Below, piece by piece: positions 32,851 to 45,311 of a stretch of 64,000 bases of DNA; within the stretch, counting starts at the first letter, position 1, and every line of letters begins with the position of its first letter. The notes under the pieces were generated by a model. It was not told the DNA's origin. It was given only the letters and a program-made list of their open reading frames with translations, and searched no databases. Origin of the DNA: Dichetophora obliterata. Taxonomy: Eukaryota; Arthropoda; Insecta; Diptera; Sciomyzidae. Position numbers and translations under genes: made by a program. The stretch covers positions 25,819,318 to 25,883,317 of the forward strand of contig OY986436.1 in assembly GCA_963920525.1 (NCBI GenBank). The letters run 5' to 3'.

Positions 32851-33708
32851 TGATTTATTTGCTGGGCAAGCTATGGAAAAATAACTGAGATCTTTAAAAA
32901 GGAATTGATTTCTGGGAGGAAGGCAGAGCATTTAGACTTTTCGAATTTGAGGATCCTATCATTTGGAAAAACAGAGCGTATCCTTAATTAATTCCATTGT
33001 GTTCCTACTTATTTAAAAAATTTAAATATATATCGACTTATAATATAAGTCACTAAGAAATATTGATTTATTAAATTTACTTACACAAGATGTGAAAATT
33101 TTTTTGTCATCATGTTTTAAGCTTAGAACTGCAAACCCATTTTTGTTACCTATAAACTATAAACCGTACCTCACGGTTTTCTTCTTTGCGAAATTGTTCT
33201 GAAAGCAGTAATCTGACTCTTAAGTGCATTATTTTTTTTTTGTTTTTTCACGCCAAGGAGAATGGTAAAGAGCAAATTTAATTTTATTAAAGATTACTTG
33301 GTAAGAAATCGATTAAAATAGTTAAAAGTACTAAAACCGGTCAAACCGTCATTTAACAAACAAAAATTTATAACTTTATTTCTAAACAACCAATTTTCAA
33401 ATCTTAAACTGGATTTTAAAGAGAAAACATAAGGCTTTAAGAAAAAAATACCAACATGATGTTTTGCTAAAAGAGTCTGCGTATTTGAGAAAAATTAGAA
33501 ATAAATACGAAATTTATAATGAATAAAAAGTTAATAATGAATAAATAATTAATAAAAAAATTAATAACGAACATTTTATTCATAAAATAGTAGTGAATAA
33601 CAAAATTTTTTATTCATTGTATTTTTTATTAAAAAGTGAATAACAAATTAATAATAGTGGTAGACAATTTAAAAAAAAAAATTGGCGCGACGAAAATGAC
33701 ATTGCTAG
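32851..33708. other. No gene seen
   Basis: AT-rich sequence leading into the ATTAATA-type low-complexity stretch at 33490-33700 just before repeat copy B. No supported feature is present. Confidence 0.5.
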
Positions 33709-36361
33709 TTCGATTGAGTATTTTTTCTAGATAATAAAAATCATGAAGACTTTTCCAGGTTGGCTCGAATTTTTTTTAGAGAAATTTTTTGAGTTTTGAA
33801 AAATATTTCCCCAGTTATGATCCTATAACTCCAAAAGTATTCATTTATTTTACAAGTTTTATAAATATTTACAAATGAGACATTTATACCTTTTATTTAA
33901 GCTATTATTTATACGATTATTTGTACGATTTTTAAAGACGTTTCTAAATAATACATTTGTGAAAGAGTTTAAAATATACCGTTTATTTAACATTTCCCCC
34001 ATATAAAAGTGCGCAAAAATATGACGTTGATATATATTTTGGTTTTATTTTTACTTTGTTGTTAAAAAAAATATTTCAACGAAAATATTAAGGTAAAAAG
34101 TATGATCCAAAGCAGGTTGGATATTTACGTATTTCGGCTCAAAATTACCTGCATCAAAGTCGACGTGGTGACTTCGTACTAAACAAATTCTTCAAACTCT
34201 AAAAATCCAATTATCATATATTCAACTAAAGATTTTGTTTACAAACAATGTTCTTAGCGTTTTAAGCTAAATCTAAAAATCCCTAAACCGCAATTTTACG
34301 TTATAATAGGATTTGCAACACTGTAAAATCTTTGAAATAAGCATAATAACAGAAATAACGTAAAACAAAGGTATGTCAAAAATAAATCAAAACAAAACAA
34401 CGAAATCTTCGCGCTGGTATAAATAACTAGCGGAAACATTGTGTGTTGCTGCCACGCCCCCGTTGCCAAACGCCCATAACATGCTCTTAGTGAAACGGCA
34501 CGAGTAAATTGTGGTTGAGTACCGAATTCCGAGGCTGTGAGGCCACCTAAAACTCCAAAGCTATTCAATATCAAAATTTTCAGTTATGTGGGAGGGGTAA
34601 CGCCCATAAAATGTTATCAGTGAAACGTATAAATTGTAGGCGAATACCGAATTCCGAGGCTATGCGACCTATAACTCCAAAGCAATTCGATATCGCATAT
34701 TTGGGAGGTGCCACATCTCCTTGCCCAATGCCCATCACATGTTATCAGGGAAACGCTACTTGTAAATTGTGGTCGAATATCGAATTCTGAGGCTTTGCGA
34801 AATATAATTATAAAGCTATCCGATATCGCATATTTGGCCTATATAGGAGGTAATTTTGAGTAGTATTAACCATATTTTTTTAAACTCTTTCACAAATGTA
34901 GTATTTTGAAAATTTACACAAAAATCGTTAGATCCATACAAATGATGGCTTAAATGAAAGATATAAACGTCTTATTTGCAAACATGTATACATTTGGAAT
35001 ATGAAAAAATACTTTTGAAGTTATAGGTTCATAACTGGGGACATATTTTTCGAAACTTAAAAAAAATTGAAAAAATCTTTGAAAATTCTTCAATTCTTTT
35101 CGAATTGCATTCGTTCTATAATACTCATACAATTTAACACAGAGTCTGTATTAATAAAACTTATTTTCTAGTATGTTAGTTTAATCGACATTTATACAAA
35201 TCTAAATGGCTTAAAGGACTTCACTCAATTTGAGTACACATATTGTGTGCATCCTAGATTAGATTGTAACATACTTAATTTTGATCAAGCTCATTCCACC
35301 CATTTTCACTTACGTAAATTTTGATATTGAAAATCTTTCTTGAAATAAATTTTAGCAAATTAAATTTAAAAAAATTCAGTAATTTTAATACCAAAAACAT
35401 TCACATATCTTTAGAGTAGCAAAAATTTTTGGTACAACTACTTTTTCATAAAACATCGTTCCCAAGAATGAGGAAAAACGACTTGCATGGAAATCAAAAC
35501 TTTGACTTTCGATGCAAATATATATAATTAAAATTTTTTTTGATCAAAGTTTTAATAAAAGCACTTTACAAAAATAGTTTCAACTGTAGCGTTAGGTCAG
35601 TGAATATATCCTTTATTTTTTTTTCAAAAACGGTCCAAAATATTGAATTTTTACTCAAAAAATGATTAAAAAAATGTTTTTGTTGTATGAATAAGAACAA
35701 TTGAATATTGCATTTCTGAGTAATTTTCATATAGTAAAGCATGTATTAGCAATAATATAATAAGAATATATAAAAGTAGTTAAATAAAAAATTTTTCCGC
35801 AAAAAAACAACTTAAAAAAATATTGCTTACAACATTATTCGCGGATAAGCTTCAACTATGGAATCGCCCTTACAATAACATAAAATTAAAAAAATCATAT
35901 GGCAAAACGGCAAAAAACCAAGTCAACACACAAAATATACCTAGATTATGTCATCTTTATGATATTATTTTCTTGAAATTATATAACAAAAAGATAAGAG
36001 ATAATGCAAAAAATATAATAACTTTAAATTATATATTGCTCGTAGGGTAGTTTAGTAAAAAAATTGCCTACATTTTTTAAGTAAAACCTAATGAAATTCT
36101 GCTACATTTTGTTGGCAGCTACATCGTTTATTCAGATGTTTCGTGCATCAAATCTTTACATATCATTTCTATTGCTTTTCAATATTATGCTCACATTTGC
36201 TCACATTGTCCCTTACTTATTCTCTCGCTCTCAAAAGCTTTAAATCGTTCGCTCGCTGATTCTCATAAAGCTTTTATGTGGATTTATGATAAATCCACAT
36301 TCAAATTTTACTGTGCCACTTGCTTGTATGGCGGTGGCACATCTTTCTATTATATTATCTG
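33709..36361 (+). repeat. 2.65-kb dispersed repeat, copy B
   Basis: Direct counterpart of 28794-31336, offset 4915 bp. It carries three rather than two of the internal units (starting about 34451, 34597 and 34717), which explains most of the length difference. Both copies keep the CTGTAGCGTTAGGTCAG and TATGGCGGTGGCACATC blocks. Confidence 0.85.
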
Positions 36362-37248
36362 TGCTAATGCTCTCATGCAAATAAATTTTGCCATCTCCAT
36401 TATTGCCTACATCAGAAGCAGCAAAAGCATAATGCTATCATTTCGAATCTTTTCTTATAGTTTTGTTTTAATTTCGAAAAAATTTTCCTCAGAAACTACC
36501 CAGCAGTTAATGCACTAGTACAAAACTAGTGATTTCACTATACCCTAGATTGCCGGTACTAGTTCCACTTCATTCTACCTTCTTTGCATTCAACTGGCGA
36601 ATTAGCATTAGCGTGTCATTGGAAGGGGTCAATTGCTACCTTTTACACACCCATTCCAAAGTCTTCATAGACTTCACTAGCTTTTTCGCTAGCTAGCGAT
36701 ATTTAAACAAATAAAAAACAAACGTAGGCAGAGTAATTGATATTTTATATTCCATATATTTATATTTTTTCCTATCTGCTTGAAAAGCTAAAAAGCTTAA
36801 CATTTCCTCAAATACATTACTTTGAAGTATGAGTTCGTCAGTAGAAATTTTATGAGTCAGTCAACACGTTAAACACATAAACAAGAAACACACGAGTTCA
36901 AAGTTGATTGAACTGACCCTTTTATGCATTACTTTGGGTCAAAAAATTAGCTAGTGCATATAGAACTATTAAAGCAGCTAGCGTGAATGGGCCAATTGAT
37001 ACTTTCAATACTGGCGAGTATATAATTATAGGAGTGAAATATGTATGTTGTGAAAATAAGGCAATAACCATATTTTTTCTCTGCATGTACAAAAGAAAAC
37101 CACAAATATGTTTAAAAAAAATTTTATATAGTTATATTTAATACAACATTCTTTAAGAACTACATTACTTTCTACATTATTTTAAAATTTTTCTACATAT
37201 AAATAATCAATCATAGAGGTAACTATCATTCCAGTTCCAACGGCACAC
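36362..37248. other. No gene seen
   Basis: Sequence between repeat copy B and the bZIP gene. It includes CTAGTACAAAACTAG near 36516 and several GCTAGC words near 36690-36700. The frame at 36276-36518 straddles the repeat border and is not conserved. Confidence 0.5.
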
Positions 37249-38322
37249 TCAGCTGCTACTGCTTTTCCCAGTCAGATACTCAATGGAGAAAGGTTTTGGT
37301 TGTCTTTTACCGACCGCAGGCGTACTTGGCTTCGTTACTGGACTCTTCAGCTGCCTAAAACTCGGACTACCCATAACACCGCTGGCATTCACGGCAGCCA
37401 ACTTCACTGTCAAAGCATGCAAATAGGCAGTGGCACGGATTGACGCCTCAACAATCTCTAAATGCTGTTTGGAGAACTCTTTGTATTGCTCCTCAACGGC
37501 AACGTGTTCGAACTTCTTAAGTCGTCGACTCATGCGACAGGCGATCGTATTCTTATTGCGGCGTTCCTGATCCTTGGGCGTGCGCTCTTTTTTGGGAAAT
37601 TTACGTACCATATTACCGTGATATTTGCAAATGCTGTGCATGGTTTCATCACTGATCTTGGGCACATTGACTGCTGTGAGTGGGGCGATTTTGGGTGCTG
37701 GAGTAGTTGCAGCTACTGCGGCCAGTACGGAAAGAGGTGTAGAAGTATAGCGCGGAAAGGCTCTTGAGTAATGAATTGATGTGGATGCTACTGAGGAGGC
37801 GTCGTCTTCGATTTTATGGGGCGTCATAGATAAACCGCTATCATTGGACTCAAAGAGGTGATTATATCTGCGTTTGAGCGGTGTCGTGGCTGCGGCCACA
37901 GTAGCTAAGACTGACAGTGGCGTTGAAGTGTAACGTGGTGGGGCAGGTGTGAGTCGCTCATCGTAACCGTCATCATATTTTTGTGTTGTCATCAAAAAAC
38001 CACTATCGTTGGTTTCCTCCTTAAGAAGACGTCTACGCTTGAGTGCTGGTTGTTGTTGTGTTGCTGCAGCTGTTGATGATGTAGTCCAATTTCTCTTACT
38101 GCGACCAGGTTGAAAGTTGTTGTAATCGGAAAAGATGCTCAGCGGTGTATCGCTGTTTCTTGTCGAAATCTCATAAGTAAAATTTTTCACCATTGAAGTT
38201 GATGAAGATTCGGTTGATGAGTTAGAGTCATAACGAATTCGTTTACTTCGAACATCAAATTTCTTATGCTTATAGTCGAAGGCTTCAAGCACTTCTGGCT
38301 CATGTCTTATAACGAGGTCCAT
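37249..38322 (-). CDS. Intronless bZIP transcription factor
   Basis: A single 357-codon frame on the minus strand begins MDLVIRHEPE. Near the C-terminus is a bZIP basic region (about residues 252-270, RNKNTIACRMSRRLKK), which fits the N-x7-R pattern, followed by a helix (about 271-308) able to act as a zipper but with few leucines. The central part contains two copies of a motif of about 45 residues (about 104-148 and 159-208): a NDSG-(F/L)-x-MT segment, then RYTSTPLSVLA and an alanine/threonine stretch; a weak third copy (DTPLSIFSDY) is near 58. Basic clusters (LKRRR, LKRRY) could be nuclear signals. Intronless structure and basic region recall small early-embryonic dipteran bZIP genes such as mabiki/CG16813/CG16815, but I cannot confirm orthology. 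Confidence 0.88.
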   Translation of the reverse strand: MDLVIRHEPEVLEAFDYKHKKFDVRSKRIRYDSNSSTESSSTSMVKNFTYEISTRNSDTPLSIFSDYNNFQPGRSKRNWTTSSTAAATQQQPALKRRRLLKEETNDSGFLMTTQKYDDGYDERLTPAPPRYTSTPLSVLATVAAATTPLKRRYNHLFESNDSGLSMTPHKIEDDASSVASTSIHYSRAFPRYTSTPLSVLAAVAATTPAPKIAPLTAVNVPKISDETMHSICKYHGNMVRKFPKKERTPKDQERRNKNTIACRMSRRLKKFEHVAVEEQYKEFSKQHLEIVEASIRATAYLHALTVKLAAVNASGVMGSPSFRQLKSPVTKPSTPAVGKRQPKPFSIEYLTGKSSSS

Positions 38323-38433
38323 TGGGTAGAATGTAAATTAATTTTATAAAATTGCTTTGATCTGATTCTTTTAATTCCGCTCTAGCTTGCTGCTGCTGCT
38401 TCTGCGTATGCTTCGGCTTTAAATGATATTCTG

Positions 38434-38460
38434 CACTCTGATGACAGGTTCTTTTATATC
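38434..38460 (-). promoter_or_regulatory. Putative bZIP core promoter
   Basis: On the minus strand GATATAAAAG occupies 38451-38460. An initiator-like TCATCAGAG lies about 20-25 bp downstream, and the ATG lies about 110 bp further on. Immediately upstream of the TATA box is TAGGCAG, close to the TAGteam heptamers used in early fly embryos. Confidence 0.5.
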
Positions 38461-38728
38461 TGCCTAATATTGAGTGATCATCACTTTCCTCCGCTTATCA
38501 ATCCAAGATTTTCTCTTCATTGATTTATTATCTTGTTTTTGTACAAAATTTTAAACTTAATTCTAATAGTTGTTGTTGTCCCAAATATCTCTGCTATTAT
38601 TTGCAAAAGTGTAAACAACATCATAAATACGATCGACCGCGGTGATCGAAACTAATCACTTTGTTTATCAGTGAAGATGTACGCCTGCGCAGAGTGTGCT
38701 TTGAATTGAGTCATGATTGTATCGCTAG

Positions 38729-38741
38729 CAGGTATAGGTAT
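38729..38741 (+). promoter_or_regulatory. CAGGTATAGGTAT site, TAGteam-like
   Basis: CAGGTAT and TAGGTAT overlap here, about 410 bp upstream of the bZIP start codon. CAGGTAG-related heptamers bind the pioneer factor Zelda in Drosophila. The site is consistent with early zygotic expression, but a short word can occur by chance. Confidence 0.3.
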
Positions 38742-38749
38742 CGATCTGT

Positions 38750-40620
38750 AAGACAGTCCTTTAAGTGTTAAGCTATTTGTTTTGCATATCGAAGGATTAT
38801 AAATTTTGATCTTGCCTACTTGATATCATAGTTGATCGTGTTATTTTTACCCTATTCATTGTTATTGCGTTTTTGGTACGATCGTTCTATGTTAACATTA
38901 CTTGCTAATCCTTTTTACTGGATTTGTAATCTTATTTTCAAATATTATCGAAACTCTAAAAAGTTTTGTGCATCCTGCTGCACATGTGTGTGTGCATGCT
39001 TTGACGTTGTGTTATTGCTGATTATAATTTTGCATTTCAACCATGAAATTTATTAGAAAATAAGACGAAGAGCTTAGATTCTTATTTTTAAAGAGATTAT
39101 TCGAAAATTCTTCATGTGTTATAAACAACAACATTGCTATTCTGACTATATAACAAGATTATCTAAAAATGTATTTGATTCATATGAAAGCTTTAGTTTG
39201 ACTCATTTCTTGACACTTGATAATCAGTAGTTTCTGTTATACCGATAATTTTATATACATATTGCAATTATATTTTTAAAATTGTAATATTTATCAATTT
39301 TATTTCAATATCATTTAATGTTATTTTATTCTTATAGCTTATTAACTCTCTTAGTATATTATTTACGATTAATAGTAAAGTAATTTTATAACAGCCGGCA
39401 AAGCTTATTGAAAATTTCATGATGATCAGATTAATTGGATTTGCTCCAATTGATGTTTAATGATCTTTACTGCATTCAAGTAATTTGCAATTCAATAAAT
39501 CAATGTCCAGTCATGAATTAAGCAATACTTTTCACTGACGTTATTGAACATATAATAAAAATGTCGTGTTACATAGACAAGTAAGAAAAAAAAAACTGAA
39601 AGCTGAAAACTATTATCTTAGATTTACTATTCTATTTTTAAACTGGAACAAAACGATAATGAAGCATACACAAAATGCTTTGCAATTTTCAGGACGAGTT
39701 ATGGTTCTTGATATTTATTATGTTGGAAAGCCAGATATTGATATAGTATTTCTAGAGTTGAGTTTTTGAACACGTCTTGAGCGTAGTGTGAAAGTTTTAA
39801 TTCGTACTGATTATATTTATGCCGGATATAGTAAACAATTTTGTTCCAAAAACTTTTTCGGAGTATTTTTTAAATGCTTATAACTTACTAAATTAATGAC
39901 TTAATTACTTTATTAACTTCCACTCGCCAATATTAAAAATATCCAAATTTCAACGCCGATTGTTCTAAAAATTAAACATAGCTTGTTTGTTTTCTCTCAT
40001 TTAGTCTTCGATGCAATGAAACAAAAATGCACAAAACTGCAAAAAATTGCATAAACGATGAAAATTTGTATACTTATTTGGTGCCTTTTTGGCCTTCGCT
40101 TACCACATTTGAGGTCGTCCAACCTATGAACCAATTTAGAAAATCATGATTGTTTAATCATATTAAAAATTGGCTGCATATTTTTGATTTTGTAGGAACA
40201 TAAAAACAATTTTAGTAATGAAATAAGCTGAATATATGCTCTCCAATGCTATAAACATATTGTCAAAAATCTTATTTTTCCGCATTTTATGGAACGAAAA
40301 CTGCCGGATATAAATATAATAAGCCACAAAGCGTTCAACATGGGCCGTACGGCCAAATAAGTGTTGAAAATGGTTTGAAAATAATCAAAAAAGCACCCTT
40401 GCCTAAAAACCACTCGAACACAGTCCGAACACTGTCCGAATAAGGGCCGAATAGGTATTAAACTGGTATAATTTTGAATCAATTTTATTTTAGCCAAAAT
40501 AAAAACAATGCAGGTTGCACTCCATGTTCATAACAAACACAATCTATGCGAAACAAACAAAGCAATTACATCTAATGTTCATTTCTGAAATTTTCTGAAG
40601 CAGCAGTCAACTGTTCAAGC
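38750..40620. other. No gene seen
   Basis: Intergenic, AT-rich. Frames at 38832-39056 and 39566-39769 have no domain, promoter or repeat support. A block at 40330-40460 has the repeated words CCGAA, CCGTACGGCC and AACACTGTCCGAA but no clear structure. Confidence 0.4.
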
Positions 40621-40801
40621 TAGGGCATCCAATCTTAGTCCCGGGATTAGTTTCGGGATCCCGGGATTGCCTCTACAAAAAAAAATTCTAATATATTCCT
40701 ACAAAAAATTCAATGATAATACCTAAGAAAAAATTTATGTGTTTTTAAAAAATTTTAAAATAAAAACCTTTCTAAAACTGTCTGTACAAAATAACACAAT
40801 A

Positions 40802-41513
40802 GGCCTTACCAATAGTCATTTTAATGTCGACTCTAACAGCCCTATTTTGGCAAAGTAACAATTGTTACCCGGTATTTTTAATATTTATATGTGTTTGTAG
40901 TAATTTTTTGATTTCAAACAAAATTTGAAACTCAAAAATAATAAATTTTGATAAAAATTGTTACCTGCTTTTCGAATATGTAGTGACAATTTTATTAAAA
41001 CATTTTTTTACACGTGTAACGTAATCAGATGATTCGCAATTGCTTTGTCACATTTCCACTTACAGTCTCTTTTTTTAATTTTGTCGACCACTATTTTACA
41101 TTTATCGAATCAAGAGTTGTCAACGCAGCTTTATTTGTTGTTAAACAGCTATTTCGTTAATTAGTTTAGAGAAGGCAGTTCTCAGATTAGCGTTAAGGTT
41201 TTTGTTTTGCATAGAATGAAAACAGTCGAAAGTAAAAGTCGACTTTCGACTTTTTTCAATATCAGAAAGTCGGTTGCCAAAAGTCGAAAATTGTCAAGCA
41301 AAAGTCGACTTTCGATAGCGACAATTTCATTAAAAAATTTTGTTTTTGACCTTAAAATTTTCATGAAGAAATATTAAAACTACTGGGTTACAATTGTCAC
41401 TTTGCCAGAATAGGGCTGTAGTGTAAGCTTTTTGACAACAAATTCTAAAGAAATAATGTAAGAAAAGCTCACACTCAAATTAGAGTTGGCATTAATAGAC
41501 TATTGGTAAGGCC
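40802..41513. mobile_element. MITE with GGCCTTACCAATAGTC ends
   Basis: GGCCTTACCAATAGTC at 40802 is mirrored at the right end finishing at 41513, and the match continues inwards through AATG.C.ACTCTAA. It sits inside the hAT-like element and is itself interrupted by the CAGCCCTATT element. The target duplication is unclear. Confidence 0.65.
40837..41418. mobile_element. MITE of the CAGCCCTATT family, second member
   Basis: Begins CAGCCCTATTTTGGCAAAG and ends with the inverted counterpart CTTTGCCAGAATAGGGCTG. The TIR extends to about 35 bp with mismatches, including AACAATTGTTACC against GGTTACAATTGT. Flanks are TAA and TAG. It belongs to the same family as 31426-31963 by its ends and includes a GTCGACTTTCGACTTT-type repeat near 41238-41320. 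Confidence 0.7.
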
Positions 41514-42432
41514 CAATGTGTTAAACACATGATACTTCTTAAAAAATACTGAAATTTGATTTTAGTGATACAAGAATAAAAATCTTTTTTAACCAGTTTT
41601 AAAAAAATATGACGTGATACCACCATTGAAATACCAAAATGTGACCTTAAAAATTAAAGAAAAAACAAAACTTCCTTAAACAAGCGGTACAAAATATTAC
41701 AAAATTCTTACTAAGATATACTAAAATTATTATACTATTAAATTTTTTTTTTCAATTTTAAGAACATGTACAAAAAATTCAATGATGCTGCCTAAGAAAA
41801 ACCTGAATGTGATTTTAAAAAATTTTAAAATAAAAACCTTTCTTAAACTAGCTGTACAAAATAGCACAATGTTAGAAACAAATGATACTCCTTAGAACTA
41901 CTGAAATGAAATTATAATAATACTAAAATAACAAATTTTTAACTAGCTGTACAAAATATGACGTGAAAAATATAAATATATAAATCTTTCTTAAACTAAC
42001 TGTACAAAATATTAAAAAATACTAACTTAGAAAAACTAAAATGTGACCTTAAAAAATTTTAAAAAAATTCCATAAACAAGCTGTACTCCGTTCATATCAA
42101 AAAATTCTTACTTAGAAATACTAAAGTTAATAAACTATTTTATTTTTTCTTAAACATTTTATGACCCTTCTGAATGATCTCATTTAATTAATTTTTTTAA
42201 AGAATTGATCCTTGTTTTTCAGAAATAATAAATAATATCCAAATATTTAATCTAAACTGTATTTTTTAGTATTTTTAAATCTTCTGCAATGTTTTGTGTT
42301 GTAAAACAAGGCATAACTACTTTGAAACTTCACATTACGTCTTCCAAAAAATTCGTTTTCTAAGGTTTGTCAAACCAGGGACTAGTCCCGGGATCCCGGG
42401 ATTGCCGAAGTGTCCCGAAATTAGATACCCTA

Positions 42433-43418
42433 GTTCAAGTTAAGCCAGAACAGGGGAGTGTGCAACACTCAACTAGTCCGAATACTCACCAAGCATGCTC
42501 AAAAAGTTCGTGGGAGGCGTTCTAATAGGATCGATAATAATAGGATAAGGAAATCTGTGCCAAAATTCCACGAAAAGTCCGAGTTGCGCCTACTCAAATT
42601 TTCAATTAAAAAAAAAAAAACAAGTGATGTCTGAATATGAATAAGAATTGGAGTAAAACATTTTTTTTTATTTATGCAGATACTAGCTATTTCCTGGCGA
42701 GCTTTACTAATCCTATGGGTGGTTCCACATTTTCTTTTCCAATCTCGCATACATTTCTTAGCGAAAAAGTGGACATAGCTATAGTTCGACCACGCCCATT
42801 TACTGTCGATACAGCTACCGACAGTAACCATACAAACTCAATTACCAAATTTAAGCCTATTACGACAGAAATCATCTAAAATGAGCGGTAAAAGGGGGTG
42901 TGGCAAATTTTATTTTTGCCTATAACCTTCGAATTTTAATCGTCAAAATTTTTTAAATGTAGACATAACATAAAAATACTAACTAAATTGGTGGAAAACT
43001 ACGTTCAGCAGAGGGACGCGGACACTTTTAGCCACTTTGTTTTATGTATTTGCCAAAAGGGCCCTTTTTTCAACTGAAATGTAAAAATCTAAAAATAAAA
43101 CTTGAAGCTAGAACTATTAAAGTAAGCCTAAATTGCTTGAGACCACACGGTATGACGTCATGAAATTGATTTGTATGCATTTTGAGTGTTTTTGAGTGGT
43201 TACAGGAATGACACAAAATGTCAAGAATGACAAAGTTGTTTTTATTTGGAGATAGCAGGCATCAGACAAAACCAAAACGCTTTTCTGCACGTTTGTATCA
43301 TATATTTATTAACTATTCTAATATGTTATACTCAATTTCATTTTAGTCTGTCACTAACTGAGTGGCAGCTCTTTTTGTTGAAATATCTACAGTATTAAAA
43401 CTAATTCTCTGTTTGTTT
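42433..43418. other. No gene; short fragment of the 100-120-bp repeat
   Basis: 42770-42910 is an isolated fragment of the dispersed 100-120-bp family (CCACGCCCATTTACTGTCG, CCGACAGTAACCATACAAAC, GGTAAAAGGGGGTGTGGC). Frames at 42499-42879 run over it and are not genes. Confidence 0.55.
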
Positions 43419-44878
43419 GGCCTTTATACAAATCTAACTGGCTCAACGGATTTCGCTCAAACTGGATATACATTAGGGAAGTCAATCCCGGGATCCCGGA
43501 CAATTAAAGCCTCTTTAAATTTTTAAACAAAAAATTTATACTACAATTATTCATGGAAATGCAACCATTTCAGTTTAAATTGATATGAATATAGAATTGA
43601 AACGGTCATTTCAAAAACAGCATTAGTCAATTTTTTTTGCTCATAGTTATTTTGTTGCAAACGCTTCCGTAAAGTTAGGCCTATAATCTAGGTAAAAGCT
43701 TCTGTATACTCCTTCCTCTTTAATCAATACGTCGTAATCTTCGTTTATTGCTAAAACAACATAAGTCAAGTGGCCTAAGTGATTTCTGCATGGAATCGTT
43801 GTTAAAGTGCGAGCATGCTACTGTGAAAAAACGCAACATGAGCACGATTCTGGAGTCATACGAAAATAGATTGAAAACATGATCGTATCTACGTCCCAGA
43901 AGAATATTTTAATTTAGTTTGGAAAGCCAATAAGCTAAAAAGTATTCCAAGAGATATTAAAACATGACAAATTAATACATGTTAAATGTTAATAAGTTAA
44001 TTTTTGAATGTAATTGTCAATAAAAAGCAATAAAAATATGATGACTACAATTGTTTTGGTTAAGTTTTATAGCACTTATCCTATTTATTGCTAAAACAAC
44101 AATAGTCAAGAACAGGTTTTCAGGTTTTTTTCATTATTATTATTAATAAACCGAGATACTAAATACTAAATAAGCATAAAATACTAAGACAAATACTAAA
44201 TTAAACATAAAAAAGTCCTTTAAAACTCGTTGGTGTGTGCATGAAACAGTTTTTATTGATTCCTGAAAAACTCTAATTGTGTGACTTATGTGGTTTTTAA
44301 AATGACCGATTCAATTAGAAAAACCTTTTATTGAGGCTGAAAAAGATTTTTAGGAAGATGAGTGTGAATCACTGGAGCAAAGACTTTACAAAGTTTTAAA
44401 AAAATTTGCAACATCGGGAAGTCAGCAGTGTATTTCAAAATTGTCACATATTCTGATTTAGAAAATAGTTTTGTGGTGAAGGCAATCGTGATCAAAACTT
44501 ACAGATTGCTGACGACTATCGTACAACTATTTCTACAACTAGCATACAACTTGCAACTGCGGGTTGTATTTGTAATAATATCCATACAAAACTCTCTAAT
44601 GAAAAATAAGACGCATTGATCAGCTTAATGTATTACTTTAAAAATAATTAAAACTTAAAAGAAAAATTCAATTGTGCAAAGTCTGTTCCAACCTCAATTT
44701 GCCTTAAACACAAAAATATATGAAGACAGTGCCTACACAAAAAAAAATGTTTAACATTTACTATATAATAATACCGTAAACTGTTCTGTATTTTATTTTT
44801 TTATATTTTTTGTTTTTTAAATTAATACAATTTGCTAGTCAGTAATTTTATTTAAGTATTTTGTTTTCTTAACAAAAA

Positions 44879-45311
44879 GGGTATTCACAATTGTGTGGTA
44901 TCGTGGTATTGTGGTTTTTTGCCACAGTTAAAAACCACAATTATGAGCATCCTTTAAAATAGAACTTGTGTATGTGAACCTCGCACTAAAGCTTTTTGTT
45001 ACTACGCAAATAAATCAACTAGCCAATTTGATATATTTTGTTAATACATGGCATAAAAAACTTAAACTTGCATTTTGATCTTCTTCCACTTTTGCATTTA
45101 GAAAATAACTGGCAACCGATCAGTTGTTTATGAAACTTTAAAAACCACGTTCGTTAAACATAACATTGGGCTACTTAAAATTACCACACTTTTGGTTTTT
45201 AGAGATTTCATGTAAAACAAAAAACAAAAAATAAAAACCGCTCGGTAAAGTGTGGCATCAATACCACGGGTTTTTTTAACTACACTAAAAACAACGCAAT
45301 TGTGAATACCC
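44879..45311. mobile_element. MITE with GGGTATTCACAATTG ends
   Basis: GGGTATTCACAATTG at 44879-44893 is mirrored at 45297-45311. Inside are repeated GTGGTAT/CCACAAT words in both orientations. The ends resemble those of the element at 59672-59930 (GGGGTATTCACGATTC). The target duplication is not clear. Confidence 0.65.

Larger units (their letters stand above)
40621..42432. mobile_element. hAT-like non-autonomous element with nested insertions
   Basis: The ends TAGGGCATCC and GATACCCTA are inverted. The flanks GTTCAAGC (40613-40620) and GTTCAAGT (42433-42440) agree at 7 of 8 positions, giving an 8-bp hAT-type duplication. Subterminal palindromic words built on CCCGGGATCCCGGG lie near both ends (40639-40671 and 42386-42403). 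Inside is a second element (40802-41513) that itself carries a third (40837-41418). No transposase frame is left. Confidence 0.7.

Noticed and set aside
36276..36518. 80-residue frame at the end of repeat copy B
   Set aside because: Crosses the repeat border and is absent from copy A.
39566..39769. 67-residue frame in the region upstream of the bZIP gene
   Set aside because: No recognisable motif, splice site or promoter, and the composition matches surrounding AT-rich DNA.
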